Positions 36,961-46,690 are shown, counted from the stretch's first letter. The stretch is 64,000 nt of DNA from Chryseobacterium sp. CH21 (GCF_004119445.1 NZ_QICI01000089.1:26263-90262), one strand, 5' to 3'. The notes: generated by a model not told the origin, from the sequence alone. Numbers and translations: made by a program.

Positions 36961-37377
36961 ATGACATCAACAAGTGTAAATGCAAATTCTTCAGGTCAAT
37001 TAGTACTTGGAAACGGAGCACAGTTCTGGGTGTATCTTTCTCCACAAAATGATACTTCCAGAATGATTTCTACATGGCGTGTAACTTTCTCACAAGGAAA
37101 CTGGAGTGACTTTATCTCAAGTGAGAATCCTACCAAGCAAATTCAAACTCCTAATCTTTCAGGGATCTTTGAAATTAAAGTAGAATTATTGAGCGGATCT
37201 ACCGGTACATGGCGTCAGATTCCGCCACAACAGGGAAGTCATAATGAAATAGGCTGCAACTCCAACTGTGCTTCTATGGTAGGTATCGTTGCAGACAGCA
37301 CAAATCCTCCCATTGGTGCTATCAATGCTCATTTTTGGACCACATGGGATGCTATGTGTGGAGTAAGACAGAACTAA
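36961..37377 (+). CDS. 138-aa protein of unknown function
   Basis: No signal peptide or TM segment. Rich in Ser, Thr, Asn and Trp, with repeated aromatic/beta patterns (AQFWVYLSPQNDTSRMISTW, AHFWTTWDAM) and three Cys (GCNSNCASM and DAMCG). It could be a small beta-sandwich. It stands alone between the tRNA terminator and its own terminator. Not recognised. Confidence 0.7.
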   Translation: MTSTSVNANSSGQLVLGNGAQFWVYLSPQNDTSRMISTWRVTFSQGNWSDFISSENPTKQIQTPNLSGIFEIKVELLSGSTGTWRQIPPQQGSHNEIGCNSNCASMVGIVADSTNPPIGAINAHFWTTWDAMCGVRQN

Positions 37378-37403
37378 ATGTAAATAACAGTCCATACAAC
37401 CTG

Positions 37404-37434
37404 ATTGCCACAGTATTTTATATATTGTGGCAAT
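37404..37434 (+). terminator. terminator-like hairpin
   Basis: ATTGCCACA / TTGTGGCAAT with a TATTTTATATA-type loop and TTATTA tail after the 138-aa gene. The rest of 37435-37772 is AT-rich, with no gene seen and a cluster of TTATCAACATTT/TTATCCACTTTTCCAC words. Confidence 0.7.
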
Positions 37435-37772
37435 TTATTATTGTATCTATACACCAGAAAATCAATCTGTTTTATAATTAACTTAAAAATACTTATCCAC
37501 TTTTCCACAAGTTATTGGTAAGTTATCAACATTTTACTAACAATTGCCATTTAATTTAAAAAGATTTATTCCTAAATCTATCCCAAATCAGATCTTTATT
37601 TTGTCTTGTTTTTAAACAGTATTAAAAGATTTTGAATAAATATTCTATGAACAAACCTAATAATTTTGCTATCACGAAGTGTTCTTTCTGCACATCAACA
37701 GTATCCTTATTTATCTCAGGATTTCGCAGTCATTTGAAATTAACAGTAAAACAGTTATTCACACTATTGAGC

Positions 37773-38563
37773 ATGAAGAAATTTTTGCATTATTATTTTT
37801 ATTGGGATGTATGGGAGCCACTATGCAGGCACAGATCAGTCCGCCTGGATTAGGAGACGCTAATAATGCATTCTGGAGTGCTTTCGGAGTGAAACGACAA
37901 CTGGATTCTCTGGGTAAGAAACAAGCTTTGAGTTATCTTGCAATAGGGAGAAAAAGTAGTCCGGATAATCATAATTTATTTTCAAAACAGGCTATCATCG
38001 TCTTGAATCATGAAGTTTATCATTCCTTCACTCCACACCAGCAATACAGCTATGCTTTGAGCTACCGCCGACAGCCACAATATGAAAGTCTGCCTCCTTA
38101 TGATAAAGAAAATACAGAACAGGAATTCAGGATTTACGGAAGGTATGCCTACACTTTTGATCTTGGAAAAAATTGGAAACTGAAAAATACCGTTCGACAG
38201 GAATTCAGGAAGTTTTTTGATGCAGGCTTTCATCAGGTAGAGGAAGATTTTCAGTTGAGAACACGTATCAAAAGCCAATTGACCTATAATCTATCTCCTA
38301 AAAATAATCAAAAGCTGGCATTGAGTGCAGAAGCTCTGTTTTCTATAAGCCATCTCAATGAGCCGGATTCTGAATGGGGTTCATTCGGGTATCGTGAAAT
38401 GCGTATTGCAGCTTATTATATGTTCTCCATTCCCAATTCTCCTTTTACTGTAGATATAGGCTATATGGATGATCTTATCAGAGACAGCAGAAGTATTCAT
38501 CATGGTGGTGTTCATTATCTGGCTGCGGATCTGATCTGGAATATTCCTTATAGAAAAAGATAG
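37773..38563 (+). CDS. DUF2490-like outer-membrane/porin-like protein, homopolymer frameshift at start
   Basis: ATG 37773 begins MKKF and, after one extra T in the T5 run 37782-37786, reads on as FALLFLLGCMGATMQAQ, a signal peptide, followed by the open frame to 38563 (263 aa). Without the correction the frame starts only in the signal region. The mature part is rich in alternating beta strands with Tyr/Arg (YALSYRRQPQYES, IYGRYAYTFDLGKNW, YREMRIAAYYMFS) and matches the DUF2490 beta-barrel-like pattern. Probably an outer-membrane protein. Confidence 0.8.
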
Positions 38564-38580
38564 GAATAAGTTAAAAACCA

Positions 38581-38612
38581 AAATCTTTTACAGAATGTAA
38601 GAGATTTTTTTT
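38581..38612 (+). terminator. terminator
   Basis: AAATCTTTTACA / TGTAAGAGATTTTTTTT stem after the stop at 38563. Confidence 0.8.
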
Positions 38613-38625
38613 ATTTGTTTAAATC

Positions 38626-38660
38626 ACGTCAAGTTCTGTCGTATCGGGTATTTATTTTTG
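38626..38660 (+). promoter_or_regulatory. promoter with ACGTCAAGTTCTGTCG box
   Basis: ACGTCAAGTTCTGTCG at 38626-38641, 11-nt spacer, then TATTTTTG at 38653-38660. The same box with the same spacing precedes the convergent gene at 41774. Shows that the start of the beta-helix gene is 38735, not 38615. Confidence 0.65.
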
Positions 38661-38734
38661 CCGTAGATCAAAACAAAGAATCTTGCAAGAGTTTGTCAAA
38701 TCTATCTAAAAATAACACCAAAAAACAAAGAACA

Positions 38735-40900
38735 ATGATTTACACTAATGATTTCTTCGCAACAGGAAGCATTTATCCCAACGATAATTTAGTACAGCTG
38801 GTGGATAGTTTCACTAACGAAAATGTAAATTTTAAGAAAGTCACTTTATGGCATGACGGAACAGCAATGAATCCCACAAAAGCAGATGGCATTATTTACA
38901 GACAAAAAGATAATGATTATTATGCAGATGTTGACTGGCTAGCGAATCGTACCGTCTATGTAAAAAGATTCGGGGCAATAGGTGATGGAGTTACGAATGA
39001 TGCACCTGCCATCAGAAGAATGATCTCTTTTCTTCCGCAGAAAGATTTCATCGTAGTATTTGAAAATGCAAAATATATGCAGGGAGACGGAAGCTTTACA
39101 GAAAGATACCCATTAGTTAAGGATAAAGAATCAGGACTTTATGTGTACGGCGGAAATGAAAACATAGGACCTGAACTCTTTTTCAGCTTTACGGATAAAT
39201 CAGATTTTACCATCTATGGTAACGGAGCTCTTATTAAAGCTCATCCGAATAATCCACCTATTATTAACATGCGTGGCTTTGAATTTATCCGATGTAAGAA
39301 TTTTAAAGTAGAAAACCTTAATTATGATGGTTCTAAAAATGACAGAAAACCGGATGGTAAAGATCCAAATAAATATAATAATCAATCCGGTTTTAAGGTT
39401 AGCTCGTCTCAAAAATATGAACTGACAGACTGCAGATCTGATAATTGCTGTATGGACGGTTTTTTTATTTCTTCAGATGAACTTTTTGCCGAGATAAAAA
39501 CCAATAACTGGAACGAAGACGGAATACTCAGAAACTGCCATGCAGACAATAACTACAGACAAGGATGCTCAATTGTAAACAGTAAAAGATTTAAAGTAAT
39601 TGGTGGATCATATACCAATACAGGAAAAACTTACGGAACATCTCCAAAAATGGGAATTGACGCAGAAGAAGGAAGTACTTCTATTTTTGGAAGAGGGAAT
39701 ACTGATGCTGTTTTTGATGGAGTTTTATTCGAAAATAATGAAAATGCGGGATTGGCTCTTCATTATGGTACCCGTGATGCAAATGTCACCAACTGTGTCT
39801 TTAAAAATAACCCTTTATTTGTGGCTCCGGATAAAGACGCATTAAGCTGCAATAATACTATTTTCAATAATAATTTTTATGATTCTCACGCAGAGTTAAG
39901 AGGTGGTGGTGAGCATTTCTATGGCAACCGTTTTTATTTGTCTACACAAATCCCTTTTCATATGAATATAATTTGTGAATATCCACATTTCAAAAATAAA
40001 AAATGTCGTGAAACGCTGGTTTATAATAATTATCTTAAAAGAGAATCCGGAACCGTATCTATTGGACAAGTTGCAGGATCATTAACGATAGGAGAATATA
40101 AAGATGGTGTAAAAGTCTTTAACAATACTTTCATCAATTTAGCGTCCAAAGACAATTTTCTATTCATATATGGTCCGCAAGACAGAACACTGGAATTCTA
40201 TGATAACACATTTCATAACACTGATGCATTTCTTACCAACTCACCAATTAATAATCTTGTTTATACCAATAGTGAAAGTTTTCTCAAAAATGCTTACAAT
40301 AATAAAATAGAAATTCCTGGAATGCCGCCAATGGTTTCCACTGTAAAAAAGGCTCAATCAGATAAGCTGGTGAGAAGCTTTCATCTGGCAGACATATCTA
40401 AGGACAAATTTGTAGACATCACTTTCGATAATCTTGCAAGCGCCTTTGAAGCCAGAGATCTTTATCTTAAAGTAACTACAAAAGGATACTGGTATGATAT
40501 GGATTCTACACAGGTGAAAGAAGAAATTATCTCTGTTTCGGATGTAAAGCCTATAAGCTATACAGGTACAATAGATGATTTCAAAAGACTTCCTGTTTCA
40601 ACAGGCATTTATATTAAAAACAATAAAGCTACCCTTACTTTTACCCAAAGCAGTCCAGATTCAATCAATCAAAAATGGGCTTTGGATGTAGTAATTGAAG
40701 TATTAGGAAATTACACTGATGATTTCCCTGTTAATATTTCTGCTCCTTATGATACGAATAGCCAGCCCATGATGATCAATGTACCTATAAGTAAATCATT
40801 GAGCCAAGCCGATTCATCAGCTGCTGACATAACTACTCTCTGTAATGATTTCAACAGTTTATTATTAAAATTAAAAAATGCTGGGGTAATGCAAAACTAA
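38735..40900 (+). CDS. right-handed beta-helix (pectate-lyase-3-like) protein, 721 aa
   Basis: ATG 38735 (MIYTNDFFATGSIYP) is chosen because it lies 75 nt downstream of the promoter box; an earlier ATG at 38615 lies upstream of the box. VYVKRFGAIGDGVTNDAPAI is the start of the beta-helix superfamily repeat seen in phage tail spikes and glycoside hydrolases. Repeats with FEFIRCKNFKVENL, GIDAEEGSTSIFGRGN and NNPLFVAPDKDALSC follow. No signal peptide is visible, unusual for an enzyme that would act outside the cell. Possibly a tail-spike-like binding protein; substrate unknown. Confidence 0.8.
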   Translation: MIYTNDFFATGSIYPNDNLVQLVDSFTNENVNFKKVTLWHDGTAMNPTKADGIIYRQKDNDYYADVDWLANRTVYVKRFGAIGDGVTNDAPAIRRMISFLPQKDFIVVFENAKYMQGDGSFTERYPLVKDKESGLYVYGGNENIGPELFFSFTDKSDFTIYGNGALIKAHPNNPPIINMRGFEFIRCKNFKVENLNYDGSKNDRKPDGKDPNKYNNQSGFKVSSSQKYELTDCRSDNCCMDGFFISSDELFAEIKTNNWNEDGILRNCHADNNYRQGCSIVNSKRFKVIGGSYTNTGKTYGTSPKMGIDAEEGSTSIFGRGNTDAVFDGVLFENNENAGLALHYGTRDANVTNCVFKNNPLFVAPDKDALSCNNTIFNNNFYDSHAELRGGGEHFYGNRFYLSTQIPFHMNIICEYPHFKNKKCRETLVYNNYLKRESGTVSIGQVAGSLTIGEYKDGVKVFNNTFINLASKDNFLFIYGPQDRTLEFYDNTFHNTDAFLTNSPINNLVYTNSESFLKNAYNNKIEIPGMPPMVSTVKKAQSDKLVRSFHLADISKDKFVDITFDNLASAFEARDLYLKVTTKGYWYDMDSTQVKEEIISVSDVKPISYTGTIDDFKRLPVSTGIYIKNNKATLTFTQSSPDSINQKWALDVVIEVLGNYTDDFPVNISAPYDTNSQPMMINVPISKSLSQADSSAADITTLCNDFNSLLLKLKNAGVMQN

Positions 40901-40922
40901 TAAAGTTCACCCCACTTATTCA

Positions 40923-40951
40923 GGCTGTCTCACTCATGAGGCAGCTTTTTT
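40923..40951 (+). terminator. terminator of the beta-helix gene
   Basis: GGCTGTCTCA / TGAGGCAGC around CTCA followed by TTTTTT. Confidence 0.8.
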
Positions 40952-40990
40952 ATTAATAGAAGTAAAAATCACCCCTTATTACACAGCTGA

Positions 40991-41020
40991 AAAATCCCGA
41001 TCATTCCTGACCGGGATTTT
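40991..41020 (-). terminator. terminator of the convergent unknown gene
   Basis: AAAATCCCG / CGGGATTTT stem near the minus-strand stop at 41079. Could serve either strand. Confidence 0.65.
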
Positions 41021-41078
41021 AATTGAAAAACATAAGTTTTTCCGCAATATAATTAAGTATGAATGTTTGGTGTAAAAT

Positions 41079-41774
41079 TTAGTTGCACAAGGTCAAAAAC
41101 TGTCGGCTCAATTGCACATTGAATTTTGCGTCTGCTCTTGAGCGTGCATAGATAGTTTGCTTAAAAGCATGTACTGTTTTCAGTTTCTGATCTATGAATT
41201 CTGCAATCTGTACAACAGAAAAAAGAAAGTCTCTGTACACTGCCATATTAACCGTCTGACCATAATATGGAAGATAAGCTTTCAAAAAAGGAATTGCTTT
41301 CTGATGGCGGTTGTAGCTAATGCAATATCCCACTCCTTCCATGGATGTTACAATAGCATAGTTATTAATATAGTCCTGGATATTTTTACTGCCGTCCAGA
41401 GCATGGGCATTTTTTGAACAAAACTTATTGATCTTATCCAAAATATGCTGGGCATACTCCATCATGGTAATATTTTTAAATTCAAAAACCTGGTTCATTC
41501 CATTGGATGGAGATATTTCGTTTTCACAATCAATACAGAAAGAAATCCCGATTTTTTCATGATAAGGAAAAAAGCAGTCTTTCACTTCAATGGAAGCATC
41601 CGGCTTCAGCCTATCGTCTGTAAAATTATAATACACATACGGACTGTAAAGTTCAGCAAGAGCTTTCAGATAATCTGTTTCGCTGGTATTATGATATTCT
41701 TCAAACCATTTTTCAAGGTTGTCGTAATAATTACTTTCAAAGTCGTTAAAGTTTAAGTAAAATGGCAATTCCAT
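41079..41774 (-). CDS. 231-aa protein of unknown function
   Basis: ATG 41774 (MELPFYLNFNDFE) is chosen because the -7 box TAGCTTTG covers the upstream ATG 41798. Soluble, no signal or TM; aromatic-rich (YSPYVYYNFTDDRLKP) with Cys in ISFCIDCENEIS and a helical C-terminal half (VVQIAEFIDQKLKTVH). Shares its promoter module with the beta-helix gene to the left, which suggests co-regulation. Not recognised. Confidence 0.75.
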   Translation of the reverse strand: MELPFYLNFNDFESNYYDNLEKWFEEYHNTSETDYLKALAELYSPYVYYNFTDDRLKPDASIEVKDCFFPYHEKIGISFCIDCENEISPSNGMNQVFEFKNITMMEYAQHILDKINKFCSKNAHALDGSKNIQDYINNYAIVTSMEGVGYCISYNRHQKAIPFLKAYLPYYGQTVNMAVYRDFLFSVVQIAEFIDQKLKTVHAFKQTIYARSRADAKFNVQLSRQFLTLCN

Positions 41775-41795
41775 AGCTCTGTAATTTTGATATGA

Positions 41796-41830
41796 CAAAG
41801 CTATATGCGTAATGCGACAAAACTTGACGT
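41796..41830 (-). promoter_or_regulatory. promoter with ACGTCAAGTTTTGTCG box
   Basis: Minus strand: ACGTCAAGTTTTGTCG (41830-41815), 11-nt spacer, then TAGCTTTG (41803-41796). Same architecture as 38626-38660. Confidence 0.65.
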
Positions 41831-41889
41831 AATATATTTTTTGTGAAAAAGATTTAGAAGGTTGCTAAGTCAAGGGTCAATTTTTGCCT

Positions 41890-42375
41890 CGCAAAGTCAA
41901 TTGTGAAGCATTATTAACGCTAAAGTTCGCAAGATTTATTACTATGTAGATTTTATTTGTTCGCAAAGGCACTTCGTTCAGCTAAGACATCAATCCGTCT
42001 ATTGCTGAGTGAAACACTTTTGCGATCGTTTTTAAAAACATTAAAATATCTTAGCTTACTTTGTGGTAAAATTTATTTATGTGTATTAAAGAAGATTGCT
42101 GGGGCAAGCTTTGCAAAGTCAATTGTGAATGATTACTAATGCTAAGGTTCGCAAGATTTATTACTATGTAGATGTTATTTGTTCGCAAAGGCACTTCGTT
42201 CAGCTAAGACATCAATCCGTCTATTGCTGAGTGAAACACTTTTGCGATCGTTATTAAAAACATTAAAATATCTTAGCGGACTCCGCAGTAAAATATTCCG
42301 AATCCCGAAAACACACACCTCGAAACCCGAAATCAAAAATTCACAAGCACAGCGAATTGACTATTCACCATTGAC
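41890..42375 (-). repeat. second locus of the asnB-side repeat module (2 units plus flank, inverted)
   Basis: Two copies of a unit containing GTTCGCAAAGGCACTTCG, GTCTATTGCTGAGTGAAAC and TTTTGCGATCG begin around 41959 and 42181, 222 bp apart. The flank 42298-42375 (GAATCCCGAAAACACAC ... GAATTGACTATTCACC) is the reverse complement of the flank at 175-250. The whole block is therefore an inverted relative of 175-754. No gene is supported in 41831-42377. Confidence 0.8.
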
Positions 42376-42377
42376 AT

Positions 42378-43909
42378 TTATTTGTCATAATTCTTCATGA
42401 TGTATTCAAAATAATGGATCATCTTCAGATAGTTTTCTATGCTAAGGTATTCATTGGTACTGTGAATACTTTGCTGCTCGGCACTGTTGATCTTAATCGG
42501 CATAAACCTGTAGATGTTTTTGCTTACAATCTCATATTTAGCGGCATCGGTCCCAGCCATCGTAAGGTATGGTGTAACAATAGCTCCCGGATGAATTTCT
42601 TTGACTCCGGCTTCTATCATTTTAAATGCTTTTGTATTGGTTGGCGAAATAGCAGAAGCTTCTCTGGTATTGTCTATTTCTTCTACCTCAACGTCAAAAC
42701 CTTCAGTCGCTTTGGCAATATGGTCTCTTACATCTTTAACCGAATTTCCGGGAAGAAGTCTGAAATTAACAACAAATTCCACTTCGGGAGAAAGAACATT
42801 GGTTCCATCGCTTCCTTTCATCATGGTGAGAGCAGTTGTAGTTCTTACCAAAGCATTGGTTGTGTTGTTTTTGGTAAGCTGGGAAATCAGCACAGGTTTT
42901 AAAAGCCATTGATTTGCGAGTGCCATTCTTGTTGCAAAAGGCATTTCACCTCCAATATTATTAAAAAATTCTTTGATCAATGGAGTGATTACAGGTTTCA
43001 TCTGATGATTTTCTAAACGCTGCATGATAACGGCTGCTTTTCCGACAGCACTTTCCATAGGAGGCATTGAGGAATGTCCCCCAAGTCCTTTTACTTTTAT
43101 TTTTGCGGAAAGAAATCCTTTTTCTGCACATCCTACCACAGCCACATCTGTATCTATGCCTGCTACATTTCCTTTGCGCATAATTACTCCACCTTCATCA
43201 TAAACAGCATCGAACTTTAATCCTTTTTTCTTAAAATAATCCGCAATCTTCATTGCTCCCTTCTGTCCGCCTACTTCTTCATCAAAACCGAAAGCCAGAT
43301 AAATATCGCGTTGTGGAATTTGTTTGTTTTTAATCATAGAATTCATCGATTCCATTAAGGAAAAAAGCATTCCTTTCATATCTATTGCTCCTCTTCCATA
43401 AATCCTCCCATTGGCAACTGCACCTGAAAAAGGGGCATACTCCCAGTCTTCTGCCACTTTAGAAACAGGCTCCAATGGCTTGTCATCCGGACGGAACACA
43501 TTCTCTTCATTATTTTTGATATCTGCATCTCCCGGAGGGACAACATCAATATGGGAAAGGAATAAAATAGGTTCCAAAGACGGATTGCTCCCTTTAAGCC
43601 TGAACACCAATCCGTATTGGTTTACTTCAACATTTTCTGTGTTCTGATAGACTAATGGATAGGATGTTTTTAAATAGGTTTTGAACTGATCAAAGGGTGC
43701 ATAATTGAATTCGCCCAAACTACCTGTAGAAACGGTAGGAACTTTTATTCCTCCGGAAAGTCTCATCACTGCAGAGTCATTTTTGATGGGTTTCCATCCC
43801 TCCCCTGCTCCGATGTTGTTTTTCTTGAATGGATAGGTGTAGGTTTTGATCAATACTACAGCAGCCAGAATCACAATGATTCCCAAAAGGATTAAAAAAA
43901 ATTTTTCAT
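42378..43909 (-). CDS. M20 family peptidase, membrane-anchored, with homopolymer frameshift at start
   Basis: Zinc-peptidase motifs: LFLSHIDVVPPGD, GAIDMKGMLFSLME and FGFDEEVGGQKGAM, with the dimerisation region GLGGHSSMPPMES and the C-terminal MAGTDAAKYE. The frame continues upstream into an unlikely leader (to 43973). With one more A in the A5 run (plus-strand 43902-43906) it starts MKKFFLILLGIIVILAAVV at 43909, a normal signal anchor; 510 aa. PM20D1/carboxypeptidase-like, probably acting in the periplasm on peptides or N-acyl amino acids. Confidence 0.88.
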
Positions 43910-44010
43910 AGCAGATAAGTTTTGTGATGGGGTTTGATCCTATAAATATAGCAAAGTATTTGGTCATTAACAATTTTAAAACGGCTTTGCTTTCTATTTA
44001 AAGCTAACTA

Positions 44011-44040
44011 AAAAGGCTGTCTCTGAAGAAACAGCCTTTA
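44011..44040 (-). terminator. terminator of the alpha/beta hydrolase gene
   Basis: AAAGGCTGT / ACAGCCTTT stem with a ten-base loop, 17 bp beyond the minus-strand stop at 44057. Confidence 0.75.
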
Positions 44041-44056
44041 TAATGCTAACACAAAT

Positions 44057-45196
44057 TTATGATATGAATTTATTTTTCATCCGCAATATCCAGTGAATAA
44101 TATCACCTAAAACAAGTTCTGTATTTCCAATATTACAGTGGTTTTCAGCCGAATCACTTCTAGTATACATTTTATAGCTGAGTGATTTTACATTGGGTAA
44201 AGCATCAATCACTTTTTTGTACAGCTCCACAGGAATAAAATGATCTTCGTTAGAGCCCAGCAGTAAAAAGTCCTGAGTAATCTGATGTCCTATACTCTGC
44301 ATTTCAAATTTTCTGGTATTGTGAAGATAATCGTATGGGGTATCTACATTCATACTGAACATTCCGTGTTGGATCGCCCATTTTACCAAAGGATCTACTT
44401 TCATTTTGTCCTGAATTAAAGTGTTTACCTGCTTTTTTTCTTTAAGATCCATCAACAGTCTTAGCTGTTCCGGTACTTTACTCAATACCACTTCATAAAA
44501 ATCCGGCATAATTCCCCATGCTACCACTCTTTTTATCCGGTTTTCAAATGCTGCAGCTCTTGGAGCCAACATTCCACCTAAAGATAATCCGATAATGGTC
44601 ACATCATCCAGCTGATATGCATCTAAAATAGCTTTTACAGGTTTTTCCCATTGATGGGTATAATAAATTCCAGATTCTCTTAAAGCTCCTCCCTGACCAG
44701 GGCCATCAAAGAGATAAACAGCAACTCCTTCGGACAAAAAACGCTGAACCAACGGAAGAAATTCTTCCATATAAGAATCATTTCCCCCATGAATAATAAC
44801 GGTATCCTTCATTTCTGTTCCTGGCAAACCTACCCAAACAGGAAGTTTTCCATTATCATATTCTACTTCATCCCGTCTGATTTTTGTTTTAAAAACCTCC
44901 TTATACTCTTCATAAAATAAAGATTTTGATTTGGTGTAAAGTTCTGATTTGTCTGGTGATCCATCCGCTTCAAAGAATTCTGCCATTCTGTAATATCCGA
45001 CTGCTCTGGATCTTTGCTGACTAGCTTCTGCTTTTTCTGCAAGAGTCTTCATTTCCCTTACCCAATCTTCCGTTGTGTTGATCGCCGGAGCAATACTTCT
45101 GAGCTCTTCCAGATCTCCTCCTCCCCACATGAGGGTGCGGTTCAACTGAAAGTTAAAATTGGCTTCATCGTGTAATTGATACGTTCCTTTTTTCAT
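44057..45196 (-). CDS. alpha/beta hydrolase (FrsA/UlaG-like, DUF1100-type)
   Basis: 379 aa, no signal. Oxyanion loop DTVIIHGGNDSY (H136-G138) and nucleophile elbow IIGLSLGGML (S205). Further acid and His candidates: YMEEFLPLVQR and the final AENHCNIG. A helical N-terminal domain of about 120 residues precedes the catalytic core, as in FrsA-like or DUF1100 esterases. Gene is alone; the nearest regulator is the Crp-family gene upstream at 45327. Substrate unknown. Confidence 0.85.
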   Translation of the reverse strand: MKKGTYQLHDEANFNFQLNRTLMWGGGDLEELRSIAPAINTTEDWVREMKTLAEKAEASQQRSRAVGYYRMAEFFEADGSPDKSELYTKSKSLFYEEYKEVFKTKIRRDEVEYDNGKLPVWVGLPGTEMKDTVIIHGGNDSYMEEFLPLVQRFLSEGVAVYLFDGPGQGGALRESGIYYTHQWEKPVKAILDAYQLDDVTIIGLSLGGMLAPRAAAFENRIKRVVAWGIMPDFYEVVLSKVPEQLRLLMDLKEKKQVNTLIQDKMKVDPLVKWAIQHGMFSMNVDTPYDYLHNTRKFEMQSIGHQITQDFLLLGSNEDHFIPVELYKKVIDALPNVKSLSYKMYTRSDSAENHCNIGNTELVLGDIIHWILRMKNKFIS

Positions 45197-45326
45197 TATG
45201 ATTATTTTTTGGTGAAAAACAAGATGTCTGCACTTTTTACTCTATACAGACATGCCTTTATGACTTAACTTTCATCGAAATTAAGTTTATAGTTTAGCTT
45301 TTCTTTTAATCTGGATTAAAAAAGAA

Positions 45327-45872
45327 TCAGGAACGCTGTGCTCTTATTTTACTGAGCTGCTGCTGGGTCATTCCCAGATATCCGGCAATATATCCGAGAT
45401 TAATTCTTTGAAGTAAATCTGCATGTGAAACTACAAAATCATGGTAGCGCTGATCTGTAGATTTTACCTGAAGGTCTATCAGTCTGCCACCCATGGTGAT
45501 TAAGCTTTCGGTGAAGAGGTCCTCCATCAACTGCTGTATTTCCGGATTTTTTGATTTTAATTCCAGCACCTTCTGATAAGGTAAACGCAATATTTCGCTG
45601 TTATCTTCTATCACTTCAATTCCAAATGACACTGGTTTTGCTGATAATATACTTGAAAAAAGACCAATAAAATGTTCGTCTGAACTGATCCAATGGGTAT
45701 GATCCATAGCTTTATCATCGTAATAAAAAATACGGGCAACTCCTTTTCTGATGTAAAATAAATCGCGGTGAACCTGCTCCACATCTACTATTATTTCTTT
45801 TTTCCGATAGATATTAGCTTCAAATACCTGAGTAAGGGTTTCAATAGCTTTGGAATGTTTCTGGCTGATCAT
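45327..45872 (-). CDS. Crp/Fnr family transcriptional regulator
   Basis: 181 aa. Cyclic-nucleotide-binding-like domain (HSKAIETLTQVFEANIYRKK, YIRKGVARIFYYDDKAMDHT) followed by a short HTH near the C-terminus (GYIAGYLGMTQQQLSKIRAQ). Divergently arranged with azoR, 130 bp away, so it may control that gene. Effector not deducible. Confidence 0.88.
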   Translation of the reverse strand: MISQKHSKAIETLTQVFEANIYRKKEIIVDVEQVHRDLFYIRKGVARIFYYDDKAMDHTHWISSDEHFIGLFSSILSAKPVSFGIEVIEDNSEILRLPYQKVLELKSKNPEIQQLMEDLFTESLITMGGRLIDLQVKSTDQRYHDFVVSHADLLQRINLGYIAGYLGMTQQQLSKIRAQRS

Positions 45873-46004
45873 AACTGATTCTATTTACAACTGACAATGA
45901 TCATTTAAAGGTACTCTTTATCATTCATATACTATTGAAGAATTATTTTTAATTTTTTGTCCCCCCCATACGACTTGATCGTCATTAGGATAAAATATTA
46001 TATT

Positions 46005-46592
46005 ATGAAGAATATTCTGCACATTACTTCCAGCGCAAGAGGAGAATTGTCTTATAGTACAGGGCTCAGCTCAGCTATTATTGAAAAGATTTCACAGCAA
46101 AACACCATCAGTCAAATTACGGTACGTGATCTGGTGAAAGATACACCGCCTCACGCAGATGAAATGTCAATCCATGAATTTTATAAACATCCGAACCTGT
46201 ATGATGAACAAAGCAAAAAGCTTCTTTCCTATGCCAATACAATCGTGAATGAAGTATGTGAAGCCGACATTATTGTCATTGGAACCCCTATGTTTAATCT
46301 GGGACTCTCCACTCCTTTGAAAGCATGGCTGGATCAGTTGATCCGGGCAGGAGTTACTTACATTTTTGATGAACAATGGAACCGTGTGGGGCAGTTTCAA
46401 GATAAAAAAGTATATCTCGCAATTGCTTCTGGCGGAAAAAGTATTGATGGAGCTCCGGATTATATTTCTGCTTATCTCAAAGATGTTTTCAGAAGTTATA
46501 TGGGAATTACAGATGTTGAAACGTACCACATTGAAGGGACGATGGAAAATGGTTTTACAGCTGATTATGAAAGTATTCTGAAAGAGTTTTGA
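46005..46592 (+). CDS. azoR: FMN-dependent NADH-azoreductase
   Basis: 195 aa from ATG 46005 (MKNILHITSSARGELSYS); the earlier ATG 45957 starts in a C7 run and is unlikely. Flavodoxin-like phosphate loop SSARGELSYS, then VIGTPMFNLGLSTPLKAWLD and ASGGKSIDGAPDY. Reduces quinones and azo dyes with NADH. Divergent from the Crp-family regulator. Confidence 0.9.
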   Translation: MKNILHITSSARGELSYSTGLSSAIIEKISQQNTISQITVRDLVKDTPPHADEMSIHEFYKHPNLYDEQSKKLLSYANTIVNEVCEADIIVIGTPMFNLGLSTPLKAWLDQLIRAGVTYIFDEQWNRVGQFQDKKVYLAIASGGKSIDGAPDYISAYLKDVFRSYMGITDVETYHIEGTMENGFTADYESILKEF

Positions 46593-46614
46593 AATATGGT
46601 TTTACATTTTATTT

Positions 46615-46690
46615 TTAACGCAAAGTTTTCCATTATTAATATTGAAGATAAGGGAGCAAAGAGGGAATCAACAAGTTGATTGGATGAAGC
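46615..46690 (+). repeat. dispersed AACGCAAAG repeat, copy 2
   Basis: AACGCAAAG, GCAAAGAGGGAATCAA, then TTGATTGGATGAAGC, in the same order as at 7852-7930. A shorter AACGCAAGGGTGCAAAGG follows at 46722. The rest of the 46593-46884 gap has an ACTTCGCTCA-type inverted repeat and no gene. Confidence 0.5.

Noticed and set aside
36961..40900. Prophage
   Set aside because: Only the beta-helix gene is phage-like; no capsid, portal, terminase or integrase is visible nearby.
41957..42400. Two plus-strand frames beginning MFAKALRSAK
   Set aside because: Products of the inverted copy of the same repeat, with different ends; not genes.
45957..46004. Upstream in-frame start of azoR
   Set aside because: It starts next to a C7 run and adds 16 residues not expected in azoreductases; 46005 fits the family.
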